This document shows, piece by piece, positions 22,786 to 36,012 of a DNA stretch of 64,000 nt (positions within the stretch are counted from its first letter, which is position 1; each line of letters begins with the position of its first letter). A program made the position numbers and the translations under genes. The DNA is from Perkinsus olseni. Taxonomy: Eukaryota; Perkinsozoa; Perkinsida; Perkinsidae. The stretch covers positions 1 to 64,000 of the forward strand of contig JABANP010000215.1 in assembly GCA_013115135.1 (NCBI GenBank). The letters are read 5' to 3'. A model generated the notes under the pieces. It made no database searches. It had not been told where the DNA came from and saw nothing but the letters and a program-made list of their open reading frames with translations.

Positions 22786-24260
22786 AGTTCACTGGAACCA
22801 AGAGCACGCGCCTCAAGAAGCACTAATTTAGACTCAACTCAAATCCGAATCAAATTAAGAAAGAACTTTTACCGAGCCCGATGCACTATTAAAATGAATC
22901 AAAGAGCTGCAACAGGCATTCTTGGCTAAAGCTGTGGCCTCTAGCTGAGTCCCTAGAGGCTATAGCTGGAGGTAGCTTCCAATCTTCTCGATAGGTGTCT
23001 GGATTCTCGGAAAGTCGATGGATTCTGGCAGCGAATCGCTCCGCCACCCTTTGTTTCGTCATTTTCTCAGGCTTGAAGCCGCTCCGTCGGATAGTGTGAC
23101 AGGAATGTTGATTTTCGGGCTGATTTGCTAATCTAATCACTCACGCGTCAATCAACAAAGTAGTCAAGAGTCTGATGCTACTTATCAGATTGTGATGCAA
23201 AATCGGACCCAAAAGCGTGATTTGATTGCGGAGGAGTGAGACAGAGTCATAGGATCTGAGGGTGATGCAGCGAGAGCGAGCTCGATTCGGAAAGGTGAGA
23301 AAATCATGTCTGAAATCAGAACCTGATTAACGTATCTGATTATGGACATTTACTTGCGCTATTGACATCTCGTAGCTATTGTGGTAGAATAATCATCAAA
23401 GGGTGATTGGTTAACCGCACTGGATAGGATAGGTCTGCAGCCATCAGCCGACGAGTGGCCTCATCCATACACGCGCTCTGATAGGTATCTTCGGTCTTAG
23501 CCAACTGCTGGACATCGAGAAGTTGTCCAAGCTGCTGTCTGAGCACATGACTCGCCTCTGCCGAGAAGAGCCGAGGAACTGCGCTTTAGTCTTGCTGAGG
23601 GCCAATTTTGTGAGCGAATTGCATTCACGGTGGTCCGGTGGGATTGGAATGGTGTTCAGGGTAGGTACGCGGATCCTGATTTGGGGGTGATTGTGATTAA
23701 TGAGCTTACACACAAGAGCTTCGCAGAGTCGTCGAGACCCCGGAGCACCAAAGGACAAGAGCTCCTCGCCGCCGATGAGGCCAATCGCCGCAAGAGAACC
23801 TAATCAAAAGAAGCTAGATGCAGGTTGAAGCGCGATCCGCGAGTACAGGTCGAGCAGGAACCGTGAACGACCAACACATGTCTACCACACGGAATCGCCA
23901 AAGACTTTATTTTCACATGAATTCACTGAGACCTAAGAGAGCTGCAACGCATCAGGAGTCGTAACCGCCGTTGCAAGGAACCAAAGACACAAACCTCGGA
24001 AAGCACTAGTTTTGACTCAACTCAACTCCCAATCGAATTAAGAAAGAGCCCGAGGCACTAGTAATATCAGCATTCAAAGACGTAGTAGGAGTGCAACATA
24101 CACCTTTTGAATTCATACACCGGTAATAGCTTCCAACGTTGTTAATAGTCGTCTTGTGAATAAGGATATGAAATAGCGTAGATGTTAGAAAAATGAGTTC
24201 AAACTTTGTTGTTGAAGTAAACGATATAACATTGATATCGTTTGAGTTAGATAGCAGGCC
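22786..24260. other. Intergenic region holding decayed copies of the neighbouring gene
   Basis: Apart from the pseudogene at 23444-24060, I see no gene here. The stretch 22880-23440 is AT-richer, has only short frames and no motif. The piece just downstream of G2's stop (24070-24260) also holds nothing recognisable. Confidence 0.45.
23444..24060 (-). pseudogene. Decayed 5' paralogue of the discoidin-like gene
   Basis: On the minus strand 24060-23900 matches the first-exon region at 22880-22700 (shared AACCGCC, CTCAACTC, AAGAAAGAGCCCGA words). The start codon and reading frame are lost and a TAG has appeared inside the first exon equivalent. Next, 23790-23690 matches 21945-21845 (ELLSFGAPGSRRLCEALV, against ALLSFGPRGSRRLCEALM). 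Finally 23655-23478 carries the same coiled-coil exon as the inverted copy at 21358. The order is colinear with the gene, so this is a truncated tandem duplicate. Confidence 0.6.
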
Positions 24261-26629
24261 TCAATCACACTCACAAAGCGTCAACGGATGCAGCTGACGG
24301 CCGTTCAGTCTCCTATGTCCTGAGCCGTAACAGGCAGGAGGCGAGTTCCAATACATGCAGTACGAACCGGGCATGATGGAATCACAATAGGCATCACCGG
24401 ACGCACATGGTGGGCCGCTTATAGTAGAAGTCAATGTGCTCGTCGACGTACTGGTTGCGATAGTATCACTTCTGGACGTAATAGTCGTTGTTGATTTGAA
24501 GGAAGTGGTCTTCGGTTGGGTGGTAGTAACAGTCAAGGACTCGGCAGAAGTCGTGGAACTGGTTTGGCCAGCACATGAGCACTGGACGTTTGTACCATGA
24601 CATTTACTCGGGTACTGCCAGTACATGCAATACGAATGTGGTTTGATAGAATCGCAGAAAGCATCGGCATCGAGGCAATCCCCGCCTCCACCGGTTGTAG
24701 TTGTGGTAGTCACAATCCCAGCGGGAGTCGAGCTACTGGTAGTACTCGTGGTGGTTGTTATCCTCTCAGCCGTTGTGGTAGTAGTGGTCGTCACAACCGC
24801 AGGCGTAGTGGTAGTAGTAGTCGTCACAACCGCAGGCGTAGTGGTAGTAGTAGTCGTCACAACCGCAGGCGTAGTGGTGGTAGTAGTCGTCACAACCGCA
24901 GGCGTAGTGGTGGTAGTAGTCGTCACAACCGCAGGCGTAGTGGTGGTAGTGGTCGTCACAACCGCAGGCGTAGTGGCAATAGTGGTGGTGGTCACAACCT
25001 CCGCCGTGGTGGTACTGGTGGTAGTCCCAACCGCAGCCGTGGTGGTACTGGTGGTAGTCCCAACCGCAGCCGTGGTGGTACTGGTGGTAGTCCCAACCGC
25101 AGCCGTGGTGGTACTAGTGGTAGTCACAACCTCAGTCGTGGTGGTACTAGTGGTAGTCACAACCTCAGTCGTGGTGGTACTAGTGGTAGTCACAACCTCA
25201 GTCGTGGTGGTGCGACTATCGCACGAGCACGGGACGTCTGTTCCATGGCACGTACTAGGTAGTTTCCAGTACATGCAATAAGAGCGAGGCTTGATAGAGT
25301 CACAGAACGCATCAGCATCGACGCAGTCTCCACCTCCACTAGTTGTAGTTGTCGTAGTCACAGTCGCAGCCGTGCCGGTAGTTGTGGTAGTCACAACCGC
25401 AGCCGTGGTGGTACTGGTGGTAGTCACAACCGCAGCCGTGGTGGTACTGGTGGTAGTCACAACCGCAGCCGTGGTGGTACTGGTGGTAGTCACAACCGCA
25501 GCCGTGGTGGTACTGGTGGTAGTCACAACCGCAGCCGTGGTGGTAATTGGTGGTAGTCACAACCGCAGCCGTGGTGGTAATTGGTGGTAGTCACAACCTC
25601 AGCCGCCGTGGTAGAAGTGGTGGTAGTCACAACCTCAGCCGCCGTGGTAGAAGTGGTGGTAGTCACAACCTCGGCTGCCGTGGTAGAAGTGGTGGTAGTC
25701 ACAACCTCAGCCGTGGTGGTACTGGTGGTAGTCACAATCGCAGCCGTGGTGGTAGAAGTGGTGGTTGTCACAACCTCAGTCGTGGTGGTGCGACTATCAC
25801 ACGAGCACGGGACGTCTGTTCCATGGCACGTACTAGGTAGTTTCCAGTACATGCAATAAGAGTGAGGCTTGATAGAGTCACAGAACGCATCAGCATCGAC
25901 GCAGTCTCCACCTCTACTAGTTGTAGTTGTGGTACTCACAACCGCAGCCGTGGTGGTACTGGTGGTACTCACAACCGCAGCCGTGGTGGTACTGGTGGTA
26001 CTCACAACCGCAGCCGTGGTGGTACTGGTGGTACTCACAACCGCAGCCGTGGTGGTACTGGTGGTAGTCACAACCGCAGCCGTGGTGGTACTGGTGGTAG
26101 TCACAACCGCAGCCGTGGTGGTACTGGTGGTAGTCACAACCCCAGCCGTGGTGGTACTGGTGGTAGTCACAACCCCAGCCGTGGTGGTACTGGTGGTAGT
26201 CACAACCCCAGCCGTGGTGGTACTGGTGGTAGTCACAACCGCAGCCGTGGTGGTACTGGTGGTAGTCACAATCGCAGCCGTGGTGGTACTGGTGGTAGTC
26301 ACAATCGCAGCCGTGGTGGTACTAGTGGTAGTCACAACCTCAGTCGTGGTGGTGCGACTATCGCACGAGCACGGGACGTCTGTTCCATGGCACGTACTAG
26401 GTAGTTTCCAGTACATGCAATAAGAGTGAGGCTTGATAGAGTCACAGAACGCATCAGCATCGACGCAGTCTCCACCTCCACTAGTTGTAGTTGTGGTAGT
26501 CACAACCGCAGCCGTGGTGGTACTGGTGGTAGTCACAACCGCAGCCGTGGTGGTACTGGTGGTACTCACAACCGCAGCCGTGGTGGTACTGGTGGTAGTC
26601 ACAACCGCAGCCGTGGTGGTACTGGTGGT
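24261..26629 (-). pseudogene. G2, C-terminal part: five Cys modules in Thr/Val repeats
   Basis: The minus-strand frame ends at a TGA at 24261 (LTLCECD). From the C-terminus, Cys modules lie at about 24318-24407, 24573-24677, 25221-25325, 25799-25903 and 26363-26467. Complete ones share C-x6-C-x8-C-x8-C-x6-C-x-C with KPHSYCMYW and CHGT cores. Linkers are 30-nt units encoding TTTAAVVTTTST. The last module is variant (PGSYCMYW, CYGSGH). Two successive 31-nt units (GGTAATTGG at 25543 and 25577) shift the frame by two bases, so as read here modules 1-3 (counting from the N-side) and modules 4-5 are out of frame. Either this is a pseudogene or the array was mis-assembled. No known family; likely a secreted mucin-like protein. 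Confidence 0.72.
25221..26467 (-). repeat. Tandem duplication of a Cys module plus linker
   Basis: Three modules (25221, 25799 and 26363 starts) are nearly identical and spaced 578 and 564 bp apart. Each is followed by the same TTTTEVVTTT-type linker start. The similarity is much higher than to the two C-terminal modules, which points to recent unit duplication by unequal exchange. Confidence 0.7.
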
Positions 26630-29600
26630 AGTGCTGGTCGTCGTGGTCGACGTAGTAGTACTAGTGGTAGTGCTGGTCGTCGTGGTCGTCGTGGTCGACA
26701 TAGTAGTACTAGTGGTCGTCGTGGTCGACGTAGTAGTACTAGTGGTAGTGCTGGTCGTCGTGGTCGACGTGGTCGACGTAGTTGTCGTGGTCGACGTAGT
26801 AGTACTAGTGGTAGTGCTGGTCGTCGTGGTCGACGTAGTAGTACTAGTGGTAGTGCTGGTCGTCGTGGTCGACGTAGTAGTACTAGTGGTAGTGCTGGTC
26901 GTCGTGGTCGACGTAGTAGTACTAGTGGTAGTGCTGGTCGTCGTGGTCGACGTAGTAGTACTAGTGGTAGTGCTGGTCGTCGTGGTCGACGTAGTAGTAC
27001 TAGTGGTCGTCGTGGTCGACGTAGTAGTACTAGTGGTAGTGCTGGTCGTCGTGGTCGACGTAGTAGTACTAGTGGTAGTGCTGGTCGTCGTGGTCGACGT
27101 AGTAGTACTAGTGGTAGTGCTGGTCGTCGTGGTCGACGTAGTAGTACTAGTGGTAGTGCTGGTCGTCGTGGTCGACGTAGTAGTACTAGTGGTAGTGCTG
27201 GTCGTCGTGGTCGACGTAGTAGTACTAGTGGTAGTGCTGGTCGTCGTGGTCGACGTAGTAGTACTAGTGGTCGTCGTGGTCGTCGTGGTCGTCGTGGTCG
27301 ACGTAGTAGTACTAGTGGTAGTGCTGGTCGACGTGGTCGTCGTGGTCGACGTAGTAGTACTAGTGGTAGTGCTGGTCGTCGTGGTCGACGTAGTAGTACT
27401 AGTGGTAGTGCTGGTCGTCGTGGTCGTCGTGGTCGACGTAGTAGTACTAGTGGTAGTGCTGGTCGTCGTGGTCGACGTAGTAGTACTAGTGGTAGTGCTG
27501 GTCGTCGTGGTCGTCGTGGTCGACGTAGTAGTACTAGTGGTAGTGCTGGTCGTCGTGGTCGACGTAGTAGTACTAGTGGTAGTGCTGGTCGTCGTGGTCG
27601 ACGTAGTAGTACTAGTGGTAGTGCTGGTCGTCGTGGTCGTCGTGGTCGACGTAGTAGTACTAGTGGTAGTGCTGGTCGTCGTGGTCGACGTAGTAGTACT
27701 AGTGGTAGTGCTGGTCGTCGTGGTCGACGTAGTAGTACTAGTGGTAGTGCTGGTCGTCGTGGTCGACGTGGTCGACGTAGTAGTACTAGTGGTCGTCGTG
27801 GTCGACGTAGTAGTACTAGTGGTCGTCGTGGTCGACGTAGTAGTACTAGTGGTCGTCGTGGTCGACGTAGTAGTACTAGTGGTCGTCGTGGTCGACGTAG
27901 TAGTACTAGTGGTCGTCGTGGTCGACGTAGTAGTACTAGTGGTAGTGCTGGTCGTCGTGGTCGACGTAGTAGTACTAGTGGTAGTGCTGGTCGTCGTGGT
28001 CGACGTAGTAGTACTAGTGGTAGTGCTGGTCGTCGTGGTCGACGTAGTAGTACTAGTGGTAGTGCTGGTCGTCGTGGTCGTCGTGGTCGACGTAGTAGTA
28101 CTAGTGGTAGTGCTGGTCGTCGTGGTCGACGTAGTAGTACTAGTGGTAGTGCTGGTCGTCGTGGTCGACGTAGTAGTACTAGTGGTAGTGCTGGTCGTCG
28201 TGGTCGACGTAGTAGTACTAGTGGTAGTGCTGGTCGTCGTGGTCGACGTAGTAGTACTAGTGGTAGTGCTGGTCGTCGTGGTCGACGTAGTAGTACTAGT
28301 GGTAGTGCTGGTCGTCGTGGTCGACGTAGTAGTACTAGTGGTAGTGCTGGTCGTCGTGGTCGACGTAGTAGTACTAGTGGTAGTGCTGGTCGTCGTGGTC
28401 GACGTAGTAGTACTAGTGGTAGTGCTGGTCGTCGTGGTCGACGTAGTAGTACTAGTGGTAGTGCTGGTCGTCGTGGTCGACGTAGTAGTACTAGTGGTAG
28501 TGCTGGTCGTCGTGGTCGACGTAGTAGTACTAGTGGTAGTGCTGGTCGTCGTGGTCGACGTAGTAGTACTAGTGGTAGTGCTGGTCGTCGTGGTCGTCGT
28601 GGTCGACGTAGTAGTACTAGTGGTAGTGCTGGTCGTCGTGGTCGACGTAGTAGTACTAGTGGTAGTGCTGGTCGTCGTGGTCGACGTAGTAGTACTAGTG
28701 GTAGTGCTGGTCGTCGTGGTCGACGTAGTAGTACTAGTGGTAGTGCTGGTCGTCGTGGTCGACGTAGTAGTACTAGTGGTAGTGCTGGTCGTCGTGGTCG
28801 ACGTAGTAGTACTAGTGGTAGTGCTGGTCGTCGTGGTCGACGTAGTAGTACTAGTGGTAGTGCTGGTCGTCGTGGTCGACGTAGTAGTACTAGTGGTAGT
28901 GCTGGTCGTCGTGGTCGACGTAGTAGTACTAGTGGTAGTGCTGGTCGTCGTGGTCGACGTAGTAGTACTAGTGGTAGTGCTGGTCGTCGTGGTCGACGTA
29001 GTAGTACTAGTGGTAGTGCTGGTCGTCGTGGTCGACGTGGTCGACGTAGTTGTCGTGGTTGTCGTGGTCGACGTAGTAGTACTAGTGGTCGTCGTGGTCG
29101 ACGTAGTAGTACTAGTGGTAGTGCTGGTCCTCGTAGTAGTACTAGTGGTCGTCGTGGTCGACGAAGTAGTACTAGTGGTCGTCGTGGTCGACGTAGTAGT
29201 GCTAGTGGTCGTCGTGGTCGACGTAGTAGTACTAGTGGTAGTGCTGATCGTCGTAGTCGACGTAGTAGTACTAGTGGTAGTGCTGGTCGTCGTAGTAGTA
29301 CTAGTGGTCGTCGTGGTCGACGAAGTAGTACTAGTGGTCGTCGTGGTCGACGAAGTAGTACTAGTGGTCATCGTGGTCGACGAAGTAGTACTAGTGGTAG
29401 TGCTGGTCGTCGTAGTCGACGTAGTAGTACTAGTGGTCATCGTGGTCGACGTAGTAGTACTAGTGGTAGTGCTGGTCGTCGTAGTCGACGTAGTAGTACT
29501 AGTGGTAGTGCTGGTCGTCGTAGTCGACGTAGTAGTACTAGTGGTAGTGCTGGTCGTCGTGGTCGACGTAGTAGTACTTGTGGTAGTGCTGGTCGTCGTG

Positions 29601-29806
29601 GTCGACGTGGTTGTCGTGGTCGACGTAGTTGTCGTGGTCGTCGTGGTCGTCGTGGTCGACGTAGTCGTCGTGGTCGTCGTGGTCGTCGTGGTCGACGTAG
29701 TTGTCGTGGTCGACGTGGTCGACGTAGTAGTACTTGTGGTAGTGCTGGTCGTCGTGGTCGACGTAGTAGTACTAGTGGTAGTGCTGGTCGTCGTGGTCGA
29801 CGTAGT
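26630..29806 (-). repeat. G2 coding minisatellite, array 1
   Basis: About 3.2 kb of 36-bp units (plus strand: GTAGTACTAGTGGTAGTGCT, then GGTCGTCGTGGTCGAC) with 18-bp and other part units. Minus-strand translation gives Ser/Thr runs of the TTTSTTTSTTTT type with no stop. Each unit carries GTCGAC and ACTAGT. Unit lengths are multiples of three, so length change keeps the frame. The array ends at the LINE C target word GTCGACGTAGT (29796-29806). The other five frames are also mostly open (Val-rich, Arg/Ser-rich, Arg/Pro/Leu-rich); I regard those as by-products. Confidence 0.85.
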
Positions 29807-29879
29807 GTGTGTGTGTGTAAACGAGAATAAGCCGTGACGCCAACAGAGGCGTATTACGGCAATAGAGAAAGGTCACCGG

Positions 29880-32800
29880 CTAAATACCCATCCTCCTAAC
29901 CAACCTTCCAAGACTGTTAATACGGCTTGCCCGAGTCAGAAAGAAAGAGGGACCATAGATCCTCCTCGGAACCATTCCAAGAATCTTCGATCGGCTCTCC
30001 TGGTGAGCCGAACAGAACATCAAGCGATGGACAGTATCATCCGGAACCCCACCACACCTGGCACAATTAGGGTTAACAAAATTATTACTCCTTGACCTGT
30101 AGCGACCGGTCCTGAGTAGGCCAAATATGGCTCGTAAGGCATGCCGATGCATACGAAACCGGATAGAACGCTCCAAAATAGCCAAATGATGGTTGCTCGT
30201 GATGAAACTCCGAATCGTCTTGTTCTTGATCTCCTGCCAGTGGGTGCTCAAAGGGAGCCTCGTCCGTACCGATTGAGATACCAACTCTCGTAGGTGACTG
30301 CCTGGTACCGGGACAGTCCTGAAGGTGCCCACGATGGAGCCGCTACGAGCCATACCGTCGGCAATCGAGTTGCCAGTCGAGCCAGCATGTCCGCGGACCC
30401 AAATAAACCTAAAGTCGATGTCGGTGCTAAGAGCCAGGTCAACAATATCAGAGGACAACTGTGATTTCCTCCTCGAAAGGAGGGATTTCAAGATTGCCTG
30501 AGAATCAGAGGCAATCAATATGGTGGAAAAAGCCGCCGCTCTCAGCCGCCTTCCTCATAGCTTCCAATACTGCTAGGGACTCAGCTTGAGCAATGTTGGC
30601 GAAGTGCGGAAGCTTCACCCGCCCATTCCCTATCAGTTCGGAGTCTGAATAATAGCCTGCTCCCACCCGAGTAGTATCATCGTCATTGTCATCAACAGCC
30701 GGAGTTCGGCTACCATCAGTATAAATGACCACCTCAACCTCCGGGAAGATCACCTTTCCACCAGCCAGACCCTCAGTTATCGTACCAGTGACCTCACGGC
30801 CATTGCCAATGTGAACCCATCCCCTAGGAAGGGGGTGGCATTAGTAACAGTATGATCCACAGTGCCCTTCACGGGATATGGTTGCTTGACCACCGTTCCC
30901 CACCACTTCGGGCTTGGGGAAGACCTCTAAGCCATAATGACGCATAACGGACACACAGTCGCTCATATATAGTAGCCTTCCTATCACTCAGGAGGGCACA
31001 TAGGCCAGGATTAGCTGTCCCTGGGACACCAAGTAGAACCTTCTCCAGTCGGAGGTCGACAGCAGAGATCCTATCACGAGTGGTCTTGAATCGTAAGCGG
31101 TCACCCCAGCATACCAGACCATAGGCCAGGACGCCCGTAATGTGGTTCCTAATCACCTCTCGTCCCTTAGGGCTGAGTGCAGAGCAACCATCCTTCCCTA
31201 CAAGGCGTCGACACATCTCAATCTCCCTTCGGGCCCGGGCTACAGCTTCTTCAAAAATGAGGTAGCCAGGAACCACCAAGGGTGAGTCTCATACCAAGGT
31301 AACCGATAGCAGGTCTCACTTTTTATGCCACGAACACAGTCATATCGTTCTATGAAAGCCTTATCACCCAGTAGGACACTCTTCTCCTCGCTTATGTTCA
31401 GGCCAAGGGCAGGGAGCTGCTCAGCCAGAGCATCCAGGAGCCTGCCCACAGCCTCCACCACCGCCTGATCATTATCGCCAGATAAAATGACTAAAAGTAT
31501 CATCAGCATATACGATAGGAATCAATCTGACATCATCCGTAGAACAGCTTTCAATGATGCCCATAAGGACCGTATGAAATATACGGTACACACATGGTGA
31601 GACTACACCTCCCTGCGGAGTGCCGCTGAAGGACATGGAGAGCCTCATCTTCCCTTTATAAAAGCATCTTCTTCGATGTAAGTAACTAGAGACCAGATTG
31701 AAGAGGACCGGGGACCCACACATCTCTTCTACTGTAGTGCATATCACATCATGACGGGCATTACTGAAGGCCCCCCTCATGTCGAGACTTAGAGCAATAA
31801 CAGCTTTCCCCTCATCAGTCAACTGTTTCATAACCTCAGTCGCCTTTTGCACAGCCATGCTAGTGTCTTTTCCCTCGACATAACCATAGGAGAGGGACAA
31901 CCGGCGAGACAAATCAGAGTGAGGGGGGAAGGGCCTTCTCAAATCTGCTGATGAGAGCAACCATCAGCATCTCCAGATACTTAGTAAGACAGGAAGACAT
32001 GCCTATGGGACGATAACTATCCCCATGGCTCAAATCGCCTTTTCCTTTCCAGAGTAGAATCATAGCCAGGTCTTTACCATGTTCTGGAAAATACCCCAGC
32101 CACACCATGTGGCGGAATATCTTCTCTAAGCCTAGTCTCAGGTATTGTCCGCATTCTCGAATGTCAGAATAAACAATCCCATCCAAGCCGGGAGAGGAGT
32201 CCCTCTTCCGCCCCAGCTATCCCATACTTCCTCCAGCAGGGGAGTCGTCAATCAGTGCAAGAACCAGTTCGATTTCCTGATCAGAAGCAGGCTTAGTCAC
32301 TAGATCATGACAAGGCTGATCAGGCGTATGATGCCTGAAAACTTCCTCATCCGCACTTGGCGTAGATCCCACCAAGGAGCTGGCCTTGGGCTTCGCCCTC
32401 TTCTTCAGAATACGACCATAGTCACGCTCATTTGGAGAGCTGTTTATAGAACCAATCAGTACGAGTCCTCCGGATCTCCTTGTTATAGTGGTTCCTGGCC
32501 TTCCTATATCGATACCAAGCTGCAGCACAACCAGTACTATAGGCGGCCCGCTGAAGAGACCTGACCTCCTTGCGCAACGCGGTCAACCTGTCGCCCCACC
32601 AATCTGGGGAGTCCAGATTGACCTCAAGAGAATGTTCGCTACGGTGTCGGTTCTTGACCGTCTTGATCTTATCGACCACATCAGCAATAGCAGCATCAAC
32701 GTCCATGGCGAGCATAAAGTCCGGAAGGTCATGATACCAATCAGAGGCCACCAACTTCAGATCATCATAGTAAGCAGGCTTATCCTTAATGCGAGTGTAG

Positions 32801-33514
32801 ACCCGCTTCACCTTAATGGATGCCTTGTCAGTAACCGCCATCGCCTCTATCAGTAGGTGGTCATAGGGCCTAACACCATCCACCGTTGACCAGCCAACGA
32901 TATCTACCTCAGAAGAGAGGCAGACATCAATGGAAGAGGACTGATAGCCGTTGACACCACCCCCGGGAACCGGTCTAATAAAAGTCGGCATAGAGGGGTC
33001 ATTGTGGATCCTAACATCATTTTCTTCAATCCACCGAGCCAGCTTGGTTCCCCGCGTCTTCTGACGGGTACTACCAAAGGGGCCCTTACCCCATAACTCA
33101 TTATAAGCATTACTATCCATAAATATCACCCATTTATCATCCGTCCGTACCAAGTTGTCTTCTACCCTATCAAGGGTGACATCCATATCCTCGGTGATAT
33201 CACAGTAAAGACATAAAATCCAGATGAGACCTATCTGTACCCCCAACCAGGTCTTGTACCGAGAAGGATTTATTGACCATAATATCTTTCCTCACCAGTA
33301 CATAGGATCTGCCGCCAATGGCAGAAAAGATCTCATAAGACAAATACCATCGAGAATCAAGACGGCCTCCTTCACAAATACATAAAATTTCAGGAGCACA
33401 GCCAGAATAATAGTCAAGTAAGGTCTGGCCACCAACAATTGTTCTACCAATATTACAATATGCTATCTTAAGCCCAGCCCTGGTCATGTGGTTATCACGG
33501 TTAGAAACCATCAT
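29880..33514 (-). pseudogene. LINE C ORF2: endonuclease, reverse transcriptase, RNase H (broken)
   Basis: ORF2 starts at 33514, overlapping the ORF1 stop by 14 nt. Endonuclease blocks: LKIAYCNIGRTIVGG, FMDSNAYNELWG near 33115, and SSIDVCLSS with YDHLLIEA near 32860. RT blocks: YGYVEGKDTSMAV near 31880, LSLDMRGAFSNARHD near 31790, SGTPQGGVVSPCVY near 31630 and IVYADDT near 31525. RNase H: VVIYTDGSRTPAV near 30735, MIASDSQAILKSL near 30515, GHAGSTGNSIAD. The C-terminus has CARCGGVPDDTVHRLMFC, stop at 29880. At least five frame breaks, yet the RT core is continuous. Confidence 0.82.
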
Positions 33515-34535
33515 TCACACCACTTGCCCGCTGCTTCTCCGCTATCTTCCTAGATAGTTTTATCAAGCTATCGCATCTCATACTATCGAAGGGGCCATGA
33601 CCATCCTTATCACAGAACTTACAGTGACTCTTCTCCTTATAGCTGCTGCCTTCTCTAGGACAGGCTTCAGCTAAGTGGTCGGAGGAGCTGCAGATCTTAC
33701 AAATGGGGTCCTTATCACAACTCTTGAAGTCATGCTTGGGGTCCCGACTACCACAGCGGTAGCAAACCGCAACAAAACCAGTATCCACCAATCTTACCCT
33801 TCTACAGTCAACATAAGGGCGGTCAGGCAGCTGCTTACGGATGCCCTTAGTCATCCTGATGTAGGCTACTTGACCAGTCATTCTCATAACCTTAATATCA
33901 TTAATGGTGCCGTTCACATTGTTTAGAGATAGAAGATCTTCCACAAGCTCTTCTCCACGATCAATGTCATATCCATGATTGGCAATCTTCACATCTATCA
34001 TACTCGGAAGATCCTTCCGAATATCCCAGGTACCACCCTTCTCTTTTTGCAGGAGCTCCAACAGCTTATCACGTTCAGAGACGTTGGGACAACCCACCCC
34101 AACTCCTCGAGCAAGCTGAAAGATATCAGTTCGAATGCCCTTCTTCCTAATTATGGCCTTAACGTCATCAACCTTGATCACAGGCAAGTCAGTCTGATAG
34201 GAAGGATCCCTCCTTCTTTTGTCAACAAGTTCATTATGAGCCATAGGCCATCTCTTATCCATAACAATCACAACAAAATCCTTGGAGGTGGACTTCAACT
34301 CTCTCGATGGCTGCCGTTCATTCCTTAGTCTCGAAGGAGGTGGAGGAGGGAGAAGTTCATCATCTTCGCTCTCATCACACCAACTTCCCGAGCCGCCTCC
34401 AGGAGGATGCCTTACCAGTCTAAGTTGCACACCAGTCTTCTTACCAGCCTCAGCTGCCAGAGCTGGGCCAGTCTTCTTAGGCCTAGCAGCCTCAGCAAAG
34501 GACTTTTTCGGGTGTTCCAACTTTAGCAATTCGTG
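33501..34535 (-). pseudogene. LINE C ORF1, C-terminal part with zinc knuckles
   Basis: The frame (ending at 33501) runs from the insertion border through a basic region (EHPKKSFAEAARPKKTG), an RRM-like middle, and three Cys/His knuckles: CYRCGSRDPKHDFKSC, CKICSSSDHLAEAC and CKFCDKDGHGPF. The N-terminal part lies at 37290-37775 beyond the insertion. It would package element RNA. Confidence 0.72.
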
Positions 34536-36012
34536 GTTCTGCAACGGTTGCAAAAATGAGTCTGTGATTGCAACAGTGTTGCAGAGTAGTACAACTAAGG
34601 ACCTGCAACGCAACCCGATGTCGGAGAACTCAACATTAGCAGTGTTGCACTCCGCACGTACGAAAATGCAACTCTATGTTGCATTATCAAGAGGCGTATT
34701 CACAATTTTGCAACATGTATGTACATATTGCGGTACGTGCGGAACTTCAGAACACGCGTGCCACTTTCGTAACACACGTGCCGCTTTTTGTAACATGCAT
34801 GTCACTTTTGCAACATTTATGCTACTTTTTGCAACATGCTTGCTACTTTTTGCAACATGCATGCTACTTTTGAAACACGCGTAGCACTTTCGCGATACGC
34901 CTCATACCGCCACAGAGTACCGAGCCATGTGATCGAATGCTCCAAGTTCGACATGGTCTGATCAGCGTAGGTACAGCGTGGAGGTTAAGCTTCATGTTTG
35001 TCTATCGAATGACCTCAGTTCGGTCCCCCGGACAGGAAAGTATAAATAGGGTGGATATAATTCACGGAAATTCTGATTCGAAACCTCGAGGTAGCCTATT
35101 ATAGGCCGCCTGTATGACGATGTGGTGCAGTGTTACACTGCCAGTGTACGAGTGAGAATCGTGTGTCACCTCTAGTAGAGGTCCTCTACGATGAAATGGC
35201 TATTACTGTACGCCGTAAAATAAGCCTGATGTATTGCATGATATAATCATTATACTATAATGCCCGTGCTGAGGTTTAGAAAACCGTTTAGCAGCTGAAC
35301 ATTATAAGAGTAGAAGCCATTGAAAGGATAATACCACTGAGTATTGCCCTATAATAACCTTTGCAACTCAACGGCAACCCCCTTAAATTCTGAAACTCCG
35401 CATAATCATCACTTAACAAACATCACCACGGGGTTTCCAAATAACCCGAACTCACAAATAACAGTTCATTGAAGTGTTATTTTGAACCACCTCACGGATA
35501 GCTCAATGAAGTGACTTCATTTTGTGAGAGATCGAGATCCAGGACAATCGCGAACATGAAGCCTTGAAAACTTCCGTACTACGAACGGACGGATAGCGCC
35601 GAAGCATGCCCTATCCCTGAGGAAACCGTAGCAGCAGGTAGTGGAGTCCGAATACTAGTATTGTGGCGGCGCAATACTCCAATTTGGAATTTCCAAATGA
35701 TGCCGGATATTACATGCAGGAGAAGGCTCTCGGGACTCTGAAGGCTGCAGCACATCGACTTCCTTGTATTGGATGGTGCAAGGCTGAAGGCATGCTCATG
35801 TCGTGAAACGGCAAGGCCGCCAGAGAAGAAAAACGGAGCAGTGCAGTAACTGCCCTGCAGTTCAATTAAGAGCGTTTGTTCCGATTGCGCCGGCCGTGGA
35901 TTAGGTGCCGAAACGACAGTTATGTCGTTCACCGCGGGCCCTGTGACGAGGGTTGAGCAGAAGTAGAGTGGGTTCACAGTTAGAGAGAATTGCAGCATTG
36001 TCGATAGGTAGG

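Noticed and set aside
24261..25526. G2 C-terminal part as a separate 421-residue gene
   Set aside because: Its apparent start Met lies inside a repeat unit with no signal peptide. It arises only because two 31-nt units shift the frame from the upstream part.
26640..29800. Regular 36-bp repeats that might suggest a CRISPR array
   Set aside because: Units are directly tandem with no unique spacers, the setting is eukaryotic with introns, and no cas genes are present.
26426..29837. Plus-strand frames of more than 1100 codons, Val-rich and Arg/Ser/Gly-rich
   Set aside because: They are frame shadows of the minisatellite. The minus-strand Thr/Ser frame joins to Cys modules and a natural stop, while these have no domain, no signal and end in the (TG)n tail of LINE C.
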